This document shows, piece by piece, positions 58,701-64,000 of a DNA stretch of 64,000 nt. The DNA is taken from the NCBI GenBank assembly GCA_963691905.1, contig OY829894.1, forward strand, positions 1,834,992-1,898,991, written 5' to 3'. The notes under the pieces were generated by a model, which saw nothing but the letters and a program-made list of their open reading frames with translations, did not search any database and was not told the origin of the DNA. How positions within the stretch are numbered: position 1 is the first letter of the stretch; the number at the start of each line of letters is the position of its first letter. The DNA is from QGON01 sp963691905. Lineage in GTDB: Bacteria; Pseudomonadota; Gammaproteobacteria; Chromatiales; Chromatiaceae. A program made the translations under genes and the position numbers.

Positions 58701-61700
58701 GGCCGGCATGATCGGTAACGGTGAGCCCGATGGTATAGTCACCCGTTGCCTCGTAGAGATGGACAGGGCGCAGGCTGGCCTCAATGGGCGTGACCGTGAG
58801 GTTGTCGTAGATCAGTACCTGGTTCCAGGCCAACAGGGCGATGCCGCCGGAGAGGAAGCCACCGTGATCGGCCTCCAGCGCCAGAGTTTCGCTGCCACCC
58901 TGCGGGGTGACAAAGAGCTGCATGCTGCTGCCGACCACCCGCAGACGCAGGTGATACCCGCTTCCCGGATCCCAACCATCGCCGCCCTCGGCGATCACTT
59001 CTTCATGCACCCAGTCATAGAAGCGCCAGCTATCCCAGCTGTCCCGGGAGTAGACCACCAGCGAGTCGGTGGTGCCCTTGCTGTTGGGATGGCGGAAGGC
59101 CAGGCCGAGATAACCGTCACTGCCCGCCTGGGCCAGGACGTCGACCTCCAACTCGAAGTCGCGCCAGCTATGATCACGGTCCTGCAGCCAGGCCCAACGA
59201 TTGGTGGTATTGTCCTGGGTCTGGTGCACCGCCCCGTCGATCACCTGCCAACTTCCGTAACGAGTGGTCCACACAGGATTGGTCGCCAGTTCACCGTCTT
59301 CGAAATCCTCTTTCAGGGCGGTAATAACAGCGTGATCTGAACCGTCGCCCCAGTCGATCTCATAACCAGCGATAGCGTGATCATCACTGCTGGTGGTCAG
59401 ATCGTATCCGGCCAGCCAGTTGCCGAGGGAAGCCTGGGTTTCATCCACTGTTGCCGGACCCGTAATGTCGGCCACAGGCGCTGCCCCGGCCCCCGCCGTG
59501 ACCGTGGTCGTCGCCGTATCGCTCTGTTCCATCTGGTCGTATACGGTGAGGGTCACCGTGTAAATCCCGGGCGCCATATAGACATGAGTGGGGTTCACAC
59601 CGGTGGCATCCACTCCGATGCCATCGGTCGCGTCGAAATCCCACTCGTAGCGGGTAATGAAGGTCTCCAGATCTGACGATGCGCTACCATCGGGATGCAC
59701 CGACCAACGACTGTGGCTGGCATCTGCCTCACCGACGACGTACGGCCCGCCCGGATCGGCGGTGGGCGGTGTGCCGATGACGCGCACAGTCAGACGGGCG
59801 CGATCCGTGTAACCGGTATCGTCGGTAACCGTCAACACGACTTTGTGGCTACCTTCAGCCGCAAAGATATGGGCGACCGTCTGACCGCTGCCGCTACTGC
59901 CGTCACCAAAGTCCCATTCGTAGCTGACAATGTTGCCATCGTCATAGGAGTCAAGCGCATCGAAGACCACCGTACCGCCTTCACTGACTTCAGCCTGGTC
60001 CTGATCCGCAAAGGCATAGGGCTGACCGAGCACCCGACCTGCCGGTGTCGATACCCCTAAGGGCGATCCCTGGGTGATGCCGATCTCCACCCGAACGCCG
60101 AAGGTTCCATCCCCGTTACCGGGGTAGTACCAGACCGTGCTGCCACTCACAGCTCCGGCGATTACGTCCTGGTCACCGTCGTGGTCCAGGTCGCAGGCGG
60201 AGAAGCTGGTATTGGTGTTGGAGTAGGTCTCCAGCGACGGTACCGGAAGCCCCGGCTGGAAGGTGCCATTGCCATTGCCCTTGTAGAGGAGGTTGGGATC
60301 ACCGGTTTTGCCCTGGTTGGCAATGAGATCCACCTCGTCGTCACCATCGAAATCTGCCAGTAGCACCCCGAAAGGATCGCCAGTGAGATCGGCAATCTCG
60401 GAGGTGGTGAAGTTCCCATCACCATCGCCCCGGTAGAGAAATATCTTGTCGTCGGTAGAGCGTGCCCGTACAAAGTCCTGGTTACCGTCACCACCCACAT
60501 CCCCGGCATCCAGACCGCGACCGTCGCGTCCGGTCACCGGCAACAGCTCCACGTCGAAACCGGAGGTCATCACCCGGCGTGTGATCCGCAGATCGTCGAA
60601 CCAGAACTGCTGTCCGTCGCTTGCATTGTGATCAGTCCACCACTGCAGTTCAGTGATCCGCCCCGGTTCCGGCCACAGACCCTTCACTGCGTCATAGAGA
60701 TCGATACTCGCGGTATGCCAGGCATCGTCAGCAATCAACTCAACCATCGATACCATTGGGTAGGTACCCGGTTCGGCATTGACCGTACCGCCGAGGAATA
60801 GCCACCCGTCGCCCTGGACATAGACCGTCAGACCCACCGGAACGCCTGCCGGGATGCGGTAGGCAAAGCTCAGGGTCGAACCTTTTTGCAGATACCAGCC
60901 TGAAGGATTGGCGTCGATGGAGAGGCAGGAGTTGTCAGCCGTGGCCGTGACCCGCATCGACCAACTTCCCTGGTGGGCCGCAGCATCGTCCCTGGCCATC
61001 GAGGAAGAACAGGTCTGGCCGCCCCACCCCTCGTTGCCGGTCTCGAAATCGGATTGGAAGAAGGGTTCGTCGGTGAACGCCAGCTCTCCCCGATTGCGCA
61101 ACAGCCAGACGTAGTCGCTGGTGCCGTTGACGATCAGGTCCATGGCGCCGTCGTTATCGAAGTCCTCCGCCGCCATGTCGCGTACATAGCTGCCAGCGGT
61201 ATGTTCTGAATCACCCACTACACCCAGGTAGGCGGGAGCCAGGAACCGTCCGCCCTCGCGCTCGAACAGGTAGAGGTGCTGGCTGGGGGTACTGGCGGAG
61301 GCGGAGATCAGGTCGAAATCACCGTCACCGTCGAAATCTGCGACGGCGGAGCCATAGGTATTCGAACCTATATCCTCGATGAAACGCAGGTCGGAGAAGC
61401 TGCCGTCACCGTAGCTCAACGCATAGTAGAGGCGCGAAAGATTGTCCGCGACCGCCACGTAGTATTCGGCACCGAGGGTGATGGTGTAGGTCTGCTCGTC
61501 GGAAAGTCCACCGCTGTCCGCGACCCGAATCGTCACGTCATGCTTGCGATCAGCGCCGGCGGACGGGGTCCAGGCAACCAGGCCGCTGGTCTCATCGATG
61601 ACCATACCCGCCGGTGCCTGGGTGAGGGAATAGTGCATGTTGTCGCCCCAGGCGATCTCAGGATCGTCCACCTGAACCTGGTAACGATAGGGCACCTGCT

Positions 61701-62631
61701 CGGCTCCCTGGGTCACCGGGATGGAGATGATGCCGGGGGCGTGGTTGGTCTCACCCACCACCACGATGAAGGTATCGACCGCGATGTTGCCCTGGTCGTC
61801 GGCGACCGTCAGGCTGCCCTGGTAGATGCCATCCGCCGGATAGGCGTAGTCGACGAACTGCCCGATGCCGAGCACGCCGTTGTCGAAATCCCACTCGTAA
61901 CTGACGATGCTGCCGTCATCCGCAGAAGCCGAAGCATCAAAATGGATGACCTGCCCCGGATCCACTTCGATATACTCCAACCCGCTGCTTGCACTGGGAT
62001 CACCGCTGAAGACGAACTGCAGGCGGTCGAGCAGCACTGCTGAGTCGACACGCCCGTCACCGCCGTCGGCGATGCGCATCTCCAAGGTGAAGGTATCGGT
62101 GCTGCCAGCATGATTGGAGACATCAACACCGAACATGCGAAAACCAGTCTGTCTCGTGTAACCACTCCAGGGCGCGGCAAAGAAGGGTTCGTGGGTATCG
62201 ACCAGGTTCTCCAGCAGGTCACCACTGGCATCGTGAACCAGACGAAGGGTGAACTCGTCGTTGGTATAGCTTGGAGTGGCCTCATCGGTGAGAAGGTTGA
62301 AATCGACCTGCAGGCGTGTCGCATCAACGGGTACCGTGATGCTTTCAATGCTCAGCAAACTGCTGTCGATATCGGCCAGAGTTGAGCCGTCATCCGGCTC
62401 CGTGGTCATCAGCAACGCCTGACTGCCCTGGGTGGGCTGCAAAGCACTCTGCGAGGCCACCAGGCGCACATCACCCTGAGCCGTCGCGCCCGACAGATCC
62501 GTCTCAAAGCTGCCATCGACAACACCGACTGCATAGCTCCCGGTCATGACATCGGAGGCCAACAAGAACCCGATCGCCGGTATGCCGACGAAGGCAAGCA
62601 GTCTGCGGATCTTGTGGCGAATACTGTTCAT
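49777..62631 (-). CDS. Giant secreted PKD-repeat protein, 4284 aa
   Basis: Signal peptide or N-terminal anchor (residues 1-35); a jelly-roll N-terminal domain (about 38-215); PKD repeat; Ig-like repeat (about 300-390); FG-GAP-like repeats (about 395-860) with a carbohydrate-binding-like beta-sandwich inside; several PKD repeats with inserted domains, including a LamG-like one and a large beta-rich insert resembling IgGFc-binding regions (about 1395-1735); an alpha/alpha-toroid domain (about 2610-2980); then about ten PKD repeats, a fibronectin-like module and the tail RSSRSRR. It shares architecture and near-identical DNA with the 3491-aa gene. Its start is 4 bases after the stop of the upstream RHS gene, so translation is probably coupled. 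Confidence 0.93.
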   Translation of the reverse strand: MNSIRHKIRRLLAFVGIPAIGFLLASDVMTGSYAVGVVDGSFETDLSGATAQGDVRLVASQSALQPTQGSQALLMTTEPDDGSTLADIDSSLLSIESITVPVDATRLQVDFNLLTDEATPSYTNDEFTLRLVHDASGDLLENLVDTHEPFFAAPWSGYTRQTGFRMFGVDVSNHAGSTDTFTLEMRIADGGDGRVDSAVLLDRLQFVFSGDPSASSGLEYIEVDPGQVIHFDASASADDGSIVSYEWDFDNGVLGIGQFVDYAYPADGIYQGSLTVADDQGNIAVDTFIVVVGETNHAPGIISIPVTQGAEQVPYRYQVQVDDPEIAWGDNMHYSLTQAPAGMVIDETSGLVAWTPSAGADRKHDVTIRVADSGGLSDEQTYTITLGAEYYVAVADNLSRLYYALSYGDGSFSDLRFIEDIGSNTYGSAVADFDGDGDFDLISASASTPSQHLYLFEREGGRFLAPAYLGVVGDSEHTAGSYVRDMAAEDFDNDGAMDLIVNGTSDYVWLLRNRGELAFTDEPFFQSDFETGNEGWGGQTCSSSMARDDAAAHQGSWSMRVTATADNSCLSIDANPSGWYLQKGSTLSFAYRIPAGVPVGLTVYVQGDGWLFLGGTVNAEPGTYPMVSMVELIADDAWHTASIDLYDAVKGLWPEPGRITELQWWTDHNASDGQQFWFDDLRITRRVMTSGFDVELLPVTGRDGRGLDAGDVGGDGNQDFVRARSTDDKIFLYRGDGDGNFTTSEIADLTGDPFGVLLADFDGDDEVDLIANQGKTGDPNLLYKGNGNGTFQPGLPVPSLETYSNTNTSFSACDLDHDGDQDVIAGAVSGSTVWYYPGNGDGTFGVRVEIGITQGSPLGVSTPAGRVLGQPYAFADQDQAEVSEGGTVVFDALDSYDDGNIVSYEWDFGDGSSGSGQTVAHIFAAEGSHKVVLTVTDDTGYTDRARLTVRVIGTPPTADPGGPYVVGEADASHSRWSVHPDGSASSDLETFITRYEWDFDATDGIGVDATGVNPTHVYMAPGIYTVTLTVYDQMEQSDTATTTVTAGAGAAPVADITGPATVDETQASLGNWLAGYDLTTSSDDHAIAGYEIDWGDGSDHAVITALKEDFEDGELATNPVWTTRYGSWQVIDGAVHQTQDNTTNRWAWLQDRDHSWRDFELEVDVLAQAGSDGYLGLAFRHPNSKGTTDSLVVYSRDSWDSWRFYDWVHEEVIAEGGDGWDPGSGYHLRLRVVGSSMQLFVTPQGGSETLALEADHGGFLSGGIALLAWNQVLIYDNLTVTPIEASLRPVHLYEATGDYTIGLTVTDHAGQTDMASTTTQVAPNATPLADAGGPYVLTEWDAYDGLWEFALDASNSSDDVAVERYRIDFGDGSDGYTTGFSSGENGSFFAVGTDLYGYDLPDGQINELHVLEDNTLVEIIDLSTLEVLESKTLNAFSTWGPIKPGDGTYFKVRASKPVGAYFTDRSAHADAAFFPSMDHGPVGHDFFFRRSTPFYVFAVEDALVRITKTTGVSTTVEAFLPAGSYWMPDLASSSYRVYASGRVAIQTTGGNGYTAVPAASGDGVGRSFLFAIEADTTGAVTVFAHEAADLELFDMDSGESLYTESLAADATWLRIGLGTRRLRLAATGDVEVWAGDTSGGTGIRNLGDDTSFAGGRGGTEFLLHELMDGFIIFAPNPNTSIDIDSGAFTRTLQRDQYLHLMPDDLAGDVHRITASKPVVIQTLGTADGLVSEGTWLGGHSARHRYAAPGDYTLTVTAVDRAGQTHNDTASVQVQIGDPPVPVIDAPALVDETQAQAGGWSMDFDASSSSDDSEIIHYQWDFGDGATANTAAATHVYHATGSYTVTLTVTDRAGQQTSTTSVIEVTAAQPPVADAGGPYDLDETDASHGVWTVNLDASDSTDDVAIYDYRWTFPPVIEDDFTGTALDTDTWLVSDEGVTQDDVITLEGIGGSWGSRYLFSRDVLFHPGQTQVVFQARVTTPTQHTQAAVVGLKNTNDMRFEYFQMVNGIYFSSGGFSIRETVKNYGTGISYTRGETYDLRITTGQYGGALYEYKLATDSDWLILYESDTHSDTALRPGITVQRGTFELDDVIVSTAQWGEKTTRQFKAAGSYPVTLRVRDHALQEGLDTITVTVQDGDPPTADAGGPYSGEVGSLITFDATGSSDDSGIQSYHWIFGDSSGGAADLAYTGEGSRVRHFYREAGSYPVTLTVTDNTGKRDTMATTVGVTVADPPVAAAEILGEAGAGGPPAYFDAGLSTDDHDIVEYRWDFDALEDRDGDGDPTNDIDAVGARPFHVYQVSAISGVVLEDDFAGTSLDNTLWESANATQNEVLQISGAGQWGEAYVVTRQAIGRGRMTLRGQGRFAVTSSNLSGSWGVVDAAGQAHLDSLVYGFYFRPNELRIYDAGGDRGRVAYIDPDTWYHLRIDLRAEGARYYFREAGTPDWNLVYETVRGSQPALKLRATVRHGDFEFDNFSVAGSDLYRVTLMVEDGAGQTDTTTLDVAVAPNSPPHVITVPWVALDPIAPHEIYNGKATRLKGIVRDADPVEYQWNFGDGTLSPRIPVVDPYDLSVLHTYPGVAEGTPFIATLTVWDGVGQTGSDTYNLLVKNRDLTTEINIATDEGLWYLHQQQVRSSVDVYPSGGWLGNKEIAQGGFPVVYATATALQAFEINGHFEQGDHRQNPYAETVNRGFVDLFTRLRARAIDTQEHGEPDSNGNGLGIEATQSSIGYVQGMVMDAIASSATPLARTLPGVEDVERRSYFDILTDMVDMYAWGQLDGVHGGGWQYGWNGGQDNSAASWGAIGMVAAEDLFDIPVPPWVKERNLVWLDYSQSPEGFGYSSSGSHSRATTAGGMVQLPFDEQTIDDPRWLAPESYIDGLWSDVENQKSMIYQWTSSSSGWEPTRDYYSLYGFVKAMRLALPEPLTYLRSTGFDWFMDDELGLARLLVDDQLIDGRFRGSHHSRYAFRTGWGVIMLSRTLFEAAPVADAGSDRVWSVDLPLDLDGSDSYHPDPFRSIVRYEWDFDGDGVFDTSGSGPTATHTYASVDYPAASLPQTVTVTLRVTGNNVPTLTATDTVDVTISIGAHPPMADANGPYDCTAGIPCILDGSGSYDIDPTDFIARHEWELDGVFPYEFNEASGVTPSYIWNTTGTYNVGLRVWDNGVLNDLDGDGEVDEDERLSGQTFTTAVTVYENLTPTADANGPYSVDEGATVLLDGSGSSDPNGDPLSYEWDLDNNGAFDATGVETPYVGVDDGTYTLALRVSDSLLEDTATTTVAVSNVAPAVEAGADLSAVEGQSVGFNGSFDDPGTLDTHNIHWAFGDGGVTDDDLTPDHLYADSGTYTVTLTVTDDDGGVGGVGSDTLSVTVDNAPPIVEAGPDQDGAAGGTVSLAPATFTDAGVFDTHSAEIDWGDGSVEAGTVSESNGSGTVSGSHVYAAVGTYTVSVSVTDDDGGVGSDSFRVQVTSANQPPVADANGPYNVEEGGVINLDASASSDPNGDPLDYAWDYDADGQYDDAVGVSPAYPGIEDGTWPVGLRVSDGTLYDTAPTTVVVTNLPPVVEAGPDQDSNEGQTIAFSGSFSDPGVQDTHTVHWDFGDGATEAGTLTPSHLYADNGSYTVTLTVTDDDGAAASDTLTVTVDNVPPAVTVDPDRSAVAGDTFSLAFTNFTDDGIMDTHIAGINWGDGSVDPGVVTESGGSGSVTGSHVYAVAGSYPVTVTVIDKDGGEGADSFYVDVSAANQPPVAVAGGLYSVDEGSAVTLDGSASNDPDGGPSPLSYAWDLDGDGQYDDATGITVTLPVQPDNTSFTAGLEVSDGLLTTTDSATVTINNVAPSVDAGADQTVNEGGTTNFSGSFTDPGTLDTHTIEWNFADGATASGSLTPSHVYADNGVYTVTLTVTDKDGGVGTDTLTVTVNNVAPIVEAGPNQSGTPGDTIALAPATFTDTGVQDTHTATTDWGDGTVESGTVTQGAGSVAGSHAYAADGNYTVTVTVTDDDGASGSDSFQVNLTTANVGPTANAGGPYTINEGQGVTLDGSASNDPDGGPSPLSYAWDLDGDGQYDDATGITVTLPVQPDNTSFTVGLEVSDGLLTATDTATVTVNNVAPTANAGPDQTINEGDTASFSGSFTDPGSVDTHTIEWSFGDGSAPVSGSLTPSHTYADNGVYTVTLTVTDKDGGVGSDTLTVTVQAGAVQTIFNLSARPKPNEVFLTWAPVAGADSYNIYRSTTPGGPYALIASGHVCDYCAYYNPGLTNGVTYYYVVTSVNGGSESLSSNEASATPQARSSRSRR
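50033..50130. repeat. 98-bp block identical to 33063-33160
   Basis: The matching copy of the block in the other giant PKD gene, at the same place in the protein. Confidence 0.9.
50849..50952. repeat. 104-bp block identical to 33885-33988
   Basis: The matching copy of the exact PKD block in the other giant gene. Confidence 0.9.
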
Positions 62632-62635
62632 GGTC

Positions 62636-64000
62636 TCACAGCCATCCTATGACCTTGTCCAGGATCTTCTCGGCGACCCCGGCAAAGCCCATCCAGCTTT
62701 GGCAGGGATTCTTGACGTTCGGTTCGATACTCACGGTCTTGAACGCCGTGTGCAGTTTGCCGATCCAGTCGTATACCTCTTTGCCGAAAGAGGCGATCTT
62801 CTTGAGTCGCGAGTAATCGGCCCCACTGCTGCCCCCCTTCGCCTCCACATAACGCGTAATCGTGAGGTTGAACTCGATCTTGAGCTTGAGAACATCGTTC
62901 GCCATGTTGCGATAGGTCTGGATGATCGCGCGGCCAATACGCTGGATCCCGGCGTGCATGATTTTGGTGCCGGTCTGCATCAACTGGGCGCCACCGGGAA
63001 TGCCCCGGTTCATCATATCCATGCCCATCTCACGCATCTTGCGGGCCGGATACATGGAGCAGAGGGCGATGCGGGCCGCGGTGAAGAACATCTTGACCAC
63101 GTTCTTCAGATACGCCGTACGCAGGCCACCCTGGATGGAGACGACGATCATCATTTCGATCATCGTCATCTCACCGGTGGGATCAATGAAGTTGACCGGG
63201 TTGTCGTAGGCGTAGAGATAACGGTGCAGGCTCGCCGGGGTCTGCAGGTCACCCTGGTGCGGATCCATGCTGATGAAACGCCCGGTCCGTTGGTCGTAGT
63301 AGCGTGCCCGCAGATGGTAGAGGCCGATGTTGGGATCGTAGCGTTCCCCGGCGAACAGGTAGCTGTTGGGGGTGGCGCCGGTGGCGGCCAACTGCCTGCC
63401 ATAGGCATCATAGAGGTAGGTGTCGGTCACGGCCTCTGACGCGTCACTCAATGCCCGGGTGCTGCCCAGACCATCGTAGTGATAGTAGGAACGGATGCCG
63501 GAACGTTCCTGTGCCAGTAGGTCATGCCCATAGGTGTAGTGTACCTGCAGGGCGCCGGCGCCGCTTAGCTCTTCCAGTACATGAGCCATGCCGCCCGGTC
63601 CTTGGGCATCGAGCAGGTAGTGCGTCTCACCGCTGGCATCGGTCATGGCAACCCGGCTGCCATCCGCATCGTAGCCATACTCGGTGACACCGCCGGTAGT
63701 GTTCACACTACGGATCAGACGATTGGCGCTGTTGTATTCGTAGGTGGTTAGGTCGGCTCCTTCGGTCTTGCTGGTCTGGTTTCCGCTGGCGTCGTAACCG
63801 TAGGTCTCGGCACCTGCACTTTGCAGACGGTCGTTGATGTCGTAGGCATAGGCCGTTGCCACCCCGTCCCGCTGCATGTCAATCCGGTTGCCGACCGCAT
63901 CGTAGGCGTAAATGATCTCATAGGGGTTGCTGCCCGTACGCTGTTCACGGGTAAGACGGTAGTTATCATCGTAGGTGTAAATCACCTGACTGCTGTCGGA
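62636..64000 (-). CDS. RHS/YD-repeat protein, C-terminal part only
   Basis: The frame is open to the window end, so the N-terminal part is missing; a GTG at 63985 is internal. YD repeats (for example YTYDDNYRLTREQRTGSNPY) lead to the RHS core motif RARYYDQRTGRFISMDPHQG and NPVNFIDPTGE, after which a tip of about 180 aa differs completely from that of the RHS protein at 43367. The tip has a hydrophobic patch and a lysine-rich helix region; no toxin motif is recognised. Its stop is 4 bases before the 4284-aa PKD gene. Confidence 0.93.
   Translation of the reverse strand, partial: SDSSQVIYTYDDNYRLTREQRTGSNPYEIIYAYDAVGNRIDMQRDGVATAYAYDINDRLQSAGAETYGYDASGNQTSKTEGADLTTYEYNSANRLIRSVNTTGGVTEYGYDADGSRVAMTDASGETHYLLDAQGPGGMAHVLEELSGAGALQVHYTYGHDLLAQERSGIRSYYHYDGLGSTRALSDASEAVTDTYLYDAYGRQLAATGATPNSYLFAGERYDPNIGLYHLRARYYDQRTGRFISMDPHQGDLQTPASLHRYLYAYDNPVNFIDPTGEMTMIEMMIVVSIQGGLRTAYLKNVVKMFFTAARIALCSMYPARKMREMGMDMMNRGIPGGAQLMQTGTKIMHAGIQRIGRAIIQTYRNMANDVLKLKIEFNLTITRYVEAKGGSSGADYSRLKKIASFGKEVYDWIGKLHTAFKTVSIEPNVKNPCQSWMGFAGVAEKILDKVIGWL

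Overview
The window looks like the chromosome of a sulfur-oxidising gammaproteobacterium of the Allochromatium / Sedimenticola / thiotrophic-symbiont kind. The main reason is a complete oxidative-type reverse dissimilatory sulfite reductase operon in the order dsrABEFHCMKLJOPNRS (minus strand, 115-14068), with the electron-transfer subunit dsrL, the persulfide carrier dsrEFH and dsrC. The genus cannot be fixed from sequence alone.

Region 1 (1-14.1 kb): the 15-gene dsr operon. Stored sulfur is passed through DsrEFH and DsrC, oxidised to sulfite by DsrAB, and electrons leave through DsrL and the DsrMKJOP membrane complex; DsrN makes the amidated sirohaem, and DsrR and DsrS are accessory. RNA hairpins sit between dsrA and dsrB and between dsrC and dsrM, and a strong U-tailed terminator lies between dsrP and dsrN. 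Region 2 (14.1-21.8 kb): a 490-base divergent control region with an 18-bp perfect palindrome, then a poorly characterised block. It holds a 58-aa ORF, a 236-aa helical protein, a Cas6/Cmx6-family protein with no CRISPR array, a cysteine-less DsrC paralogue (RspA type), a degenerate receiver protein, a 94-aa protein, a 347-aa protein, and a module of a 206-aa protein, a MoxR/CbbQ-type AAA+ ATPase and a metallopeptidase-like VWA protein. This is the best candidate here for an undescribed system linked to sulfur oxidation.

Region 3 (21.9-32.6 kb): a BepA-like M48 protease with TPRs, a soxX pseudogene directly upstream of intact soxY and soxZ, bioA, a MASE3-GGDEF diguanylate cyclase, a VWA membrane protein overlapping a gene with a long Glu-Pro repeat, a lipid A-type acyltransferase and a rhodanese.

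Region 4 (32.8-64 kb, all minus strand): two consecutive pairs of an RHS/YD-repeat protein followed by a giant secreted PKD-repeat protein: RHS (partial, runs off the window end), PKD 4284 aa, RHS 2062 aa, PKD 3491 aa. The pairs are paralogous, share near-identical DNA blocks, and carry unusual modules: an alpha/alpha-toroid domain, MopE-like metal-binding repeats, FG-GAP repeats, a cohesin-like and a dockerin-like domain, and beta-sandwich domains inserted inside PKD repeats.

A REP/BIME family with a constant loop (AAGCGTAGCG) and variable paired stems occurs between genes at four places. No tRNA, rRNA, insertion sequence or CRISPR array was seen.
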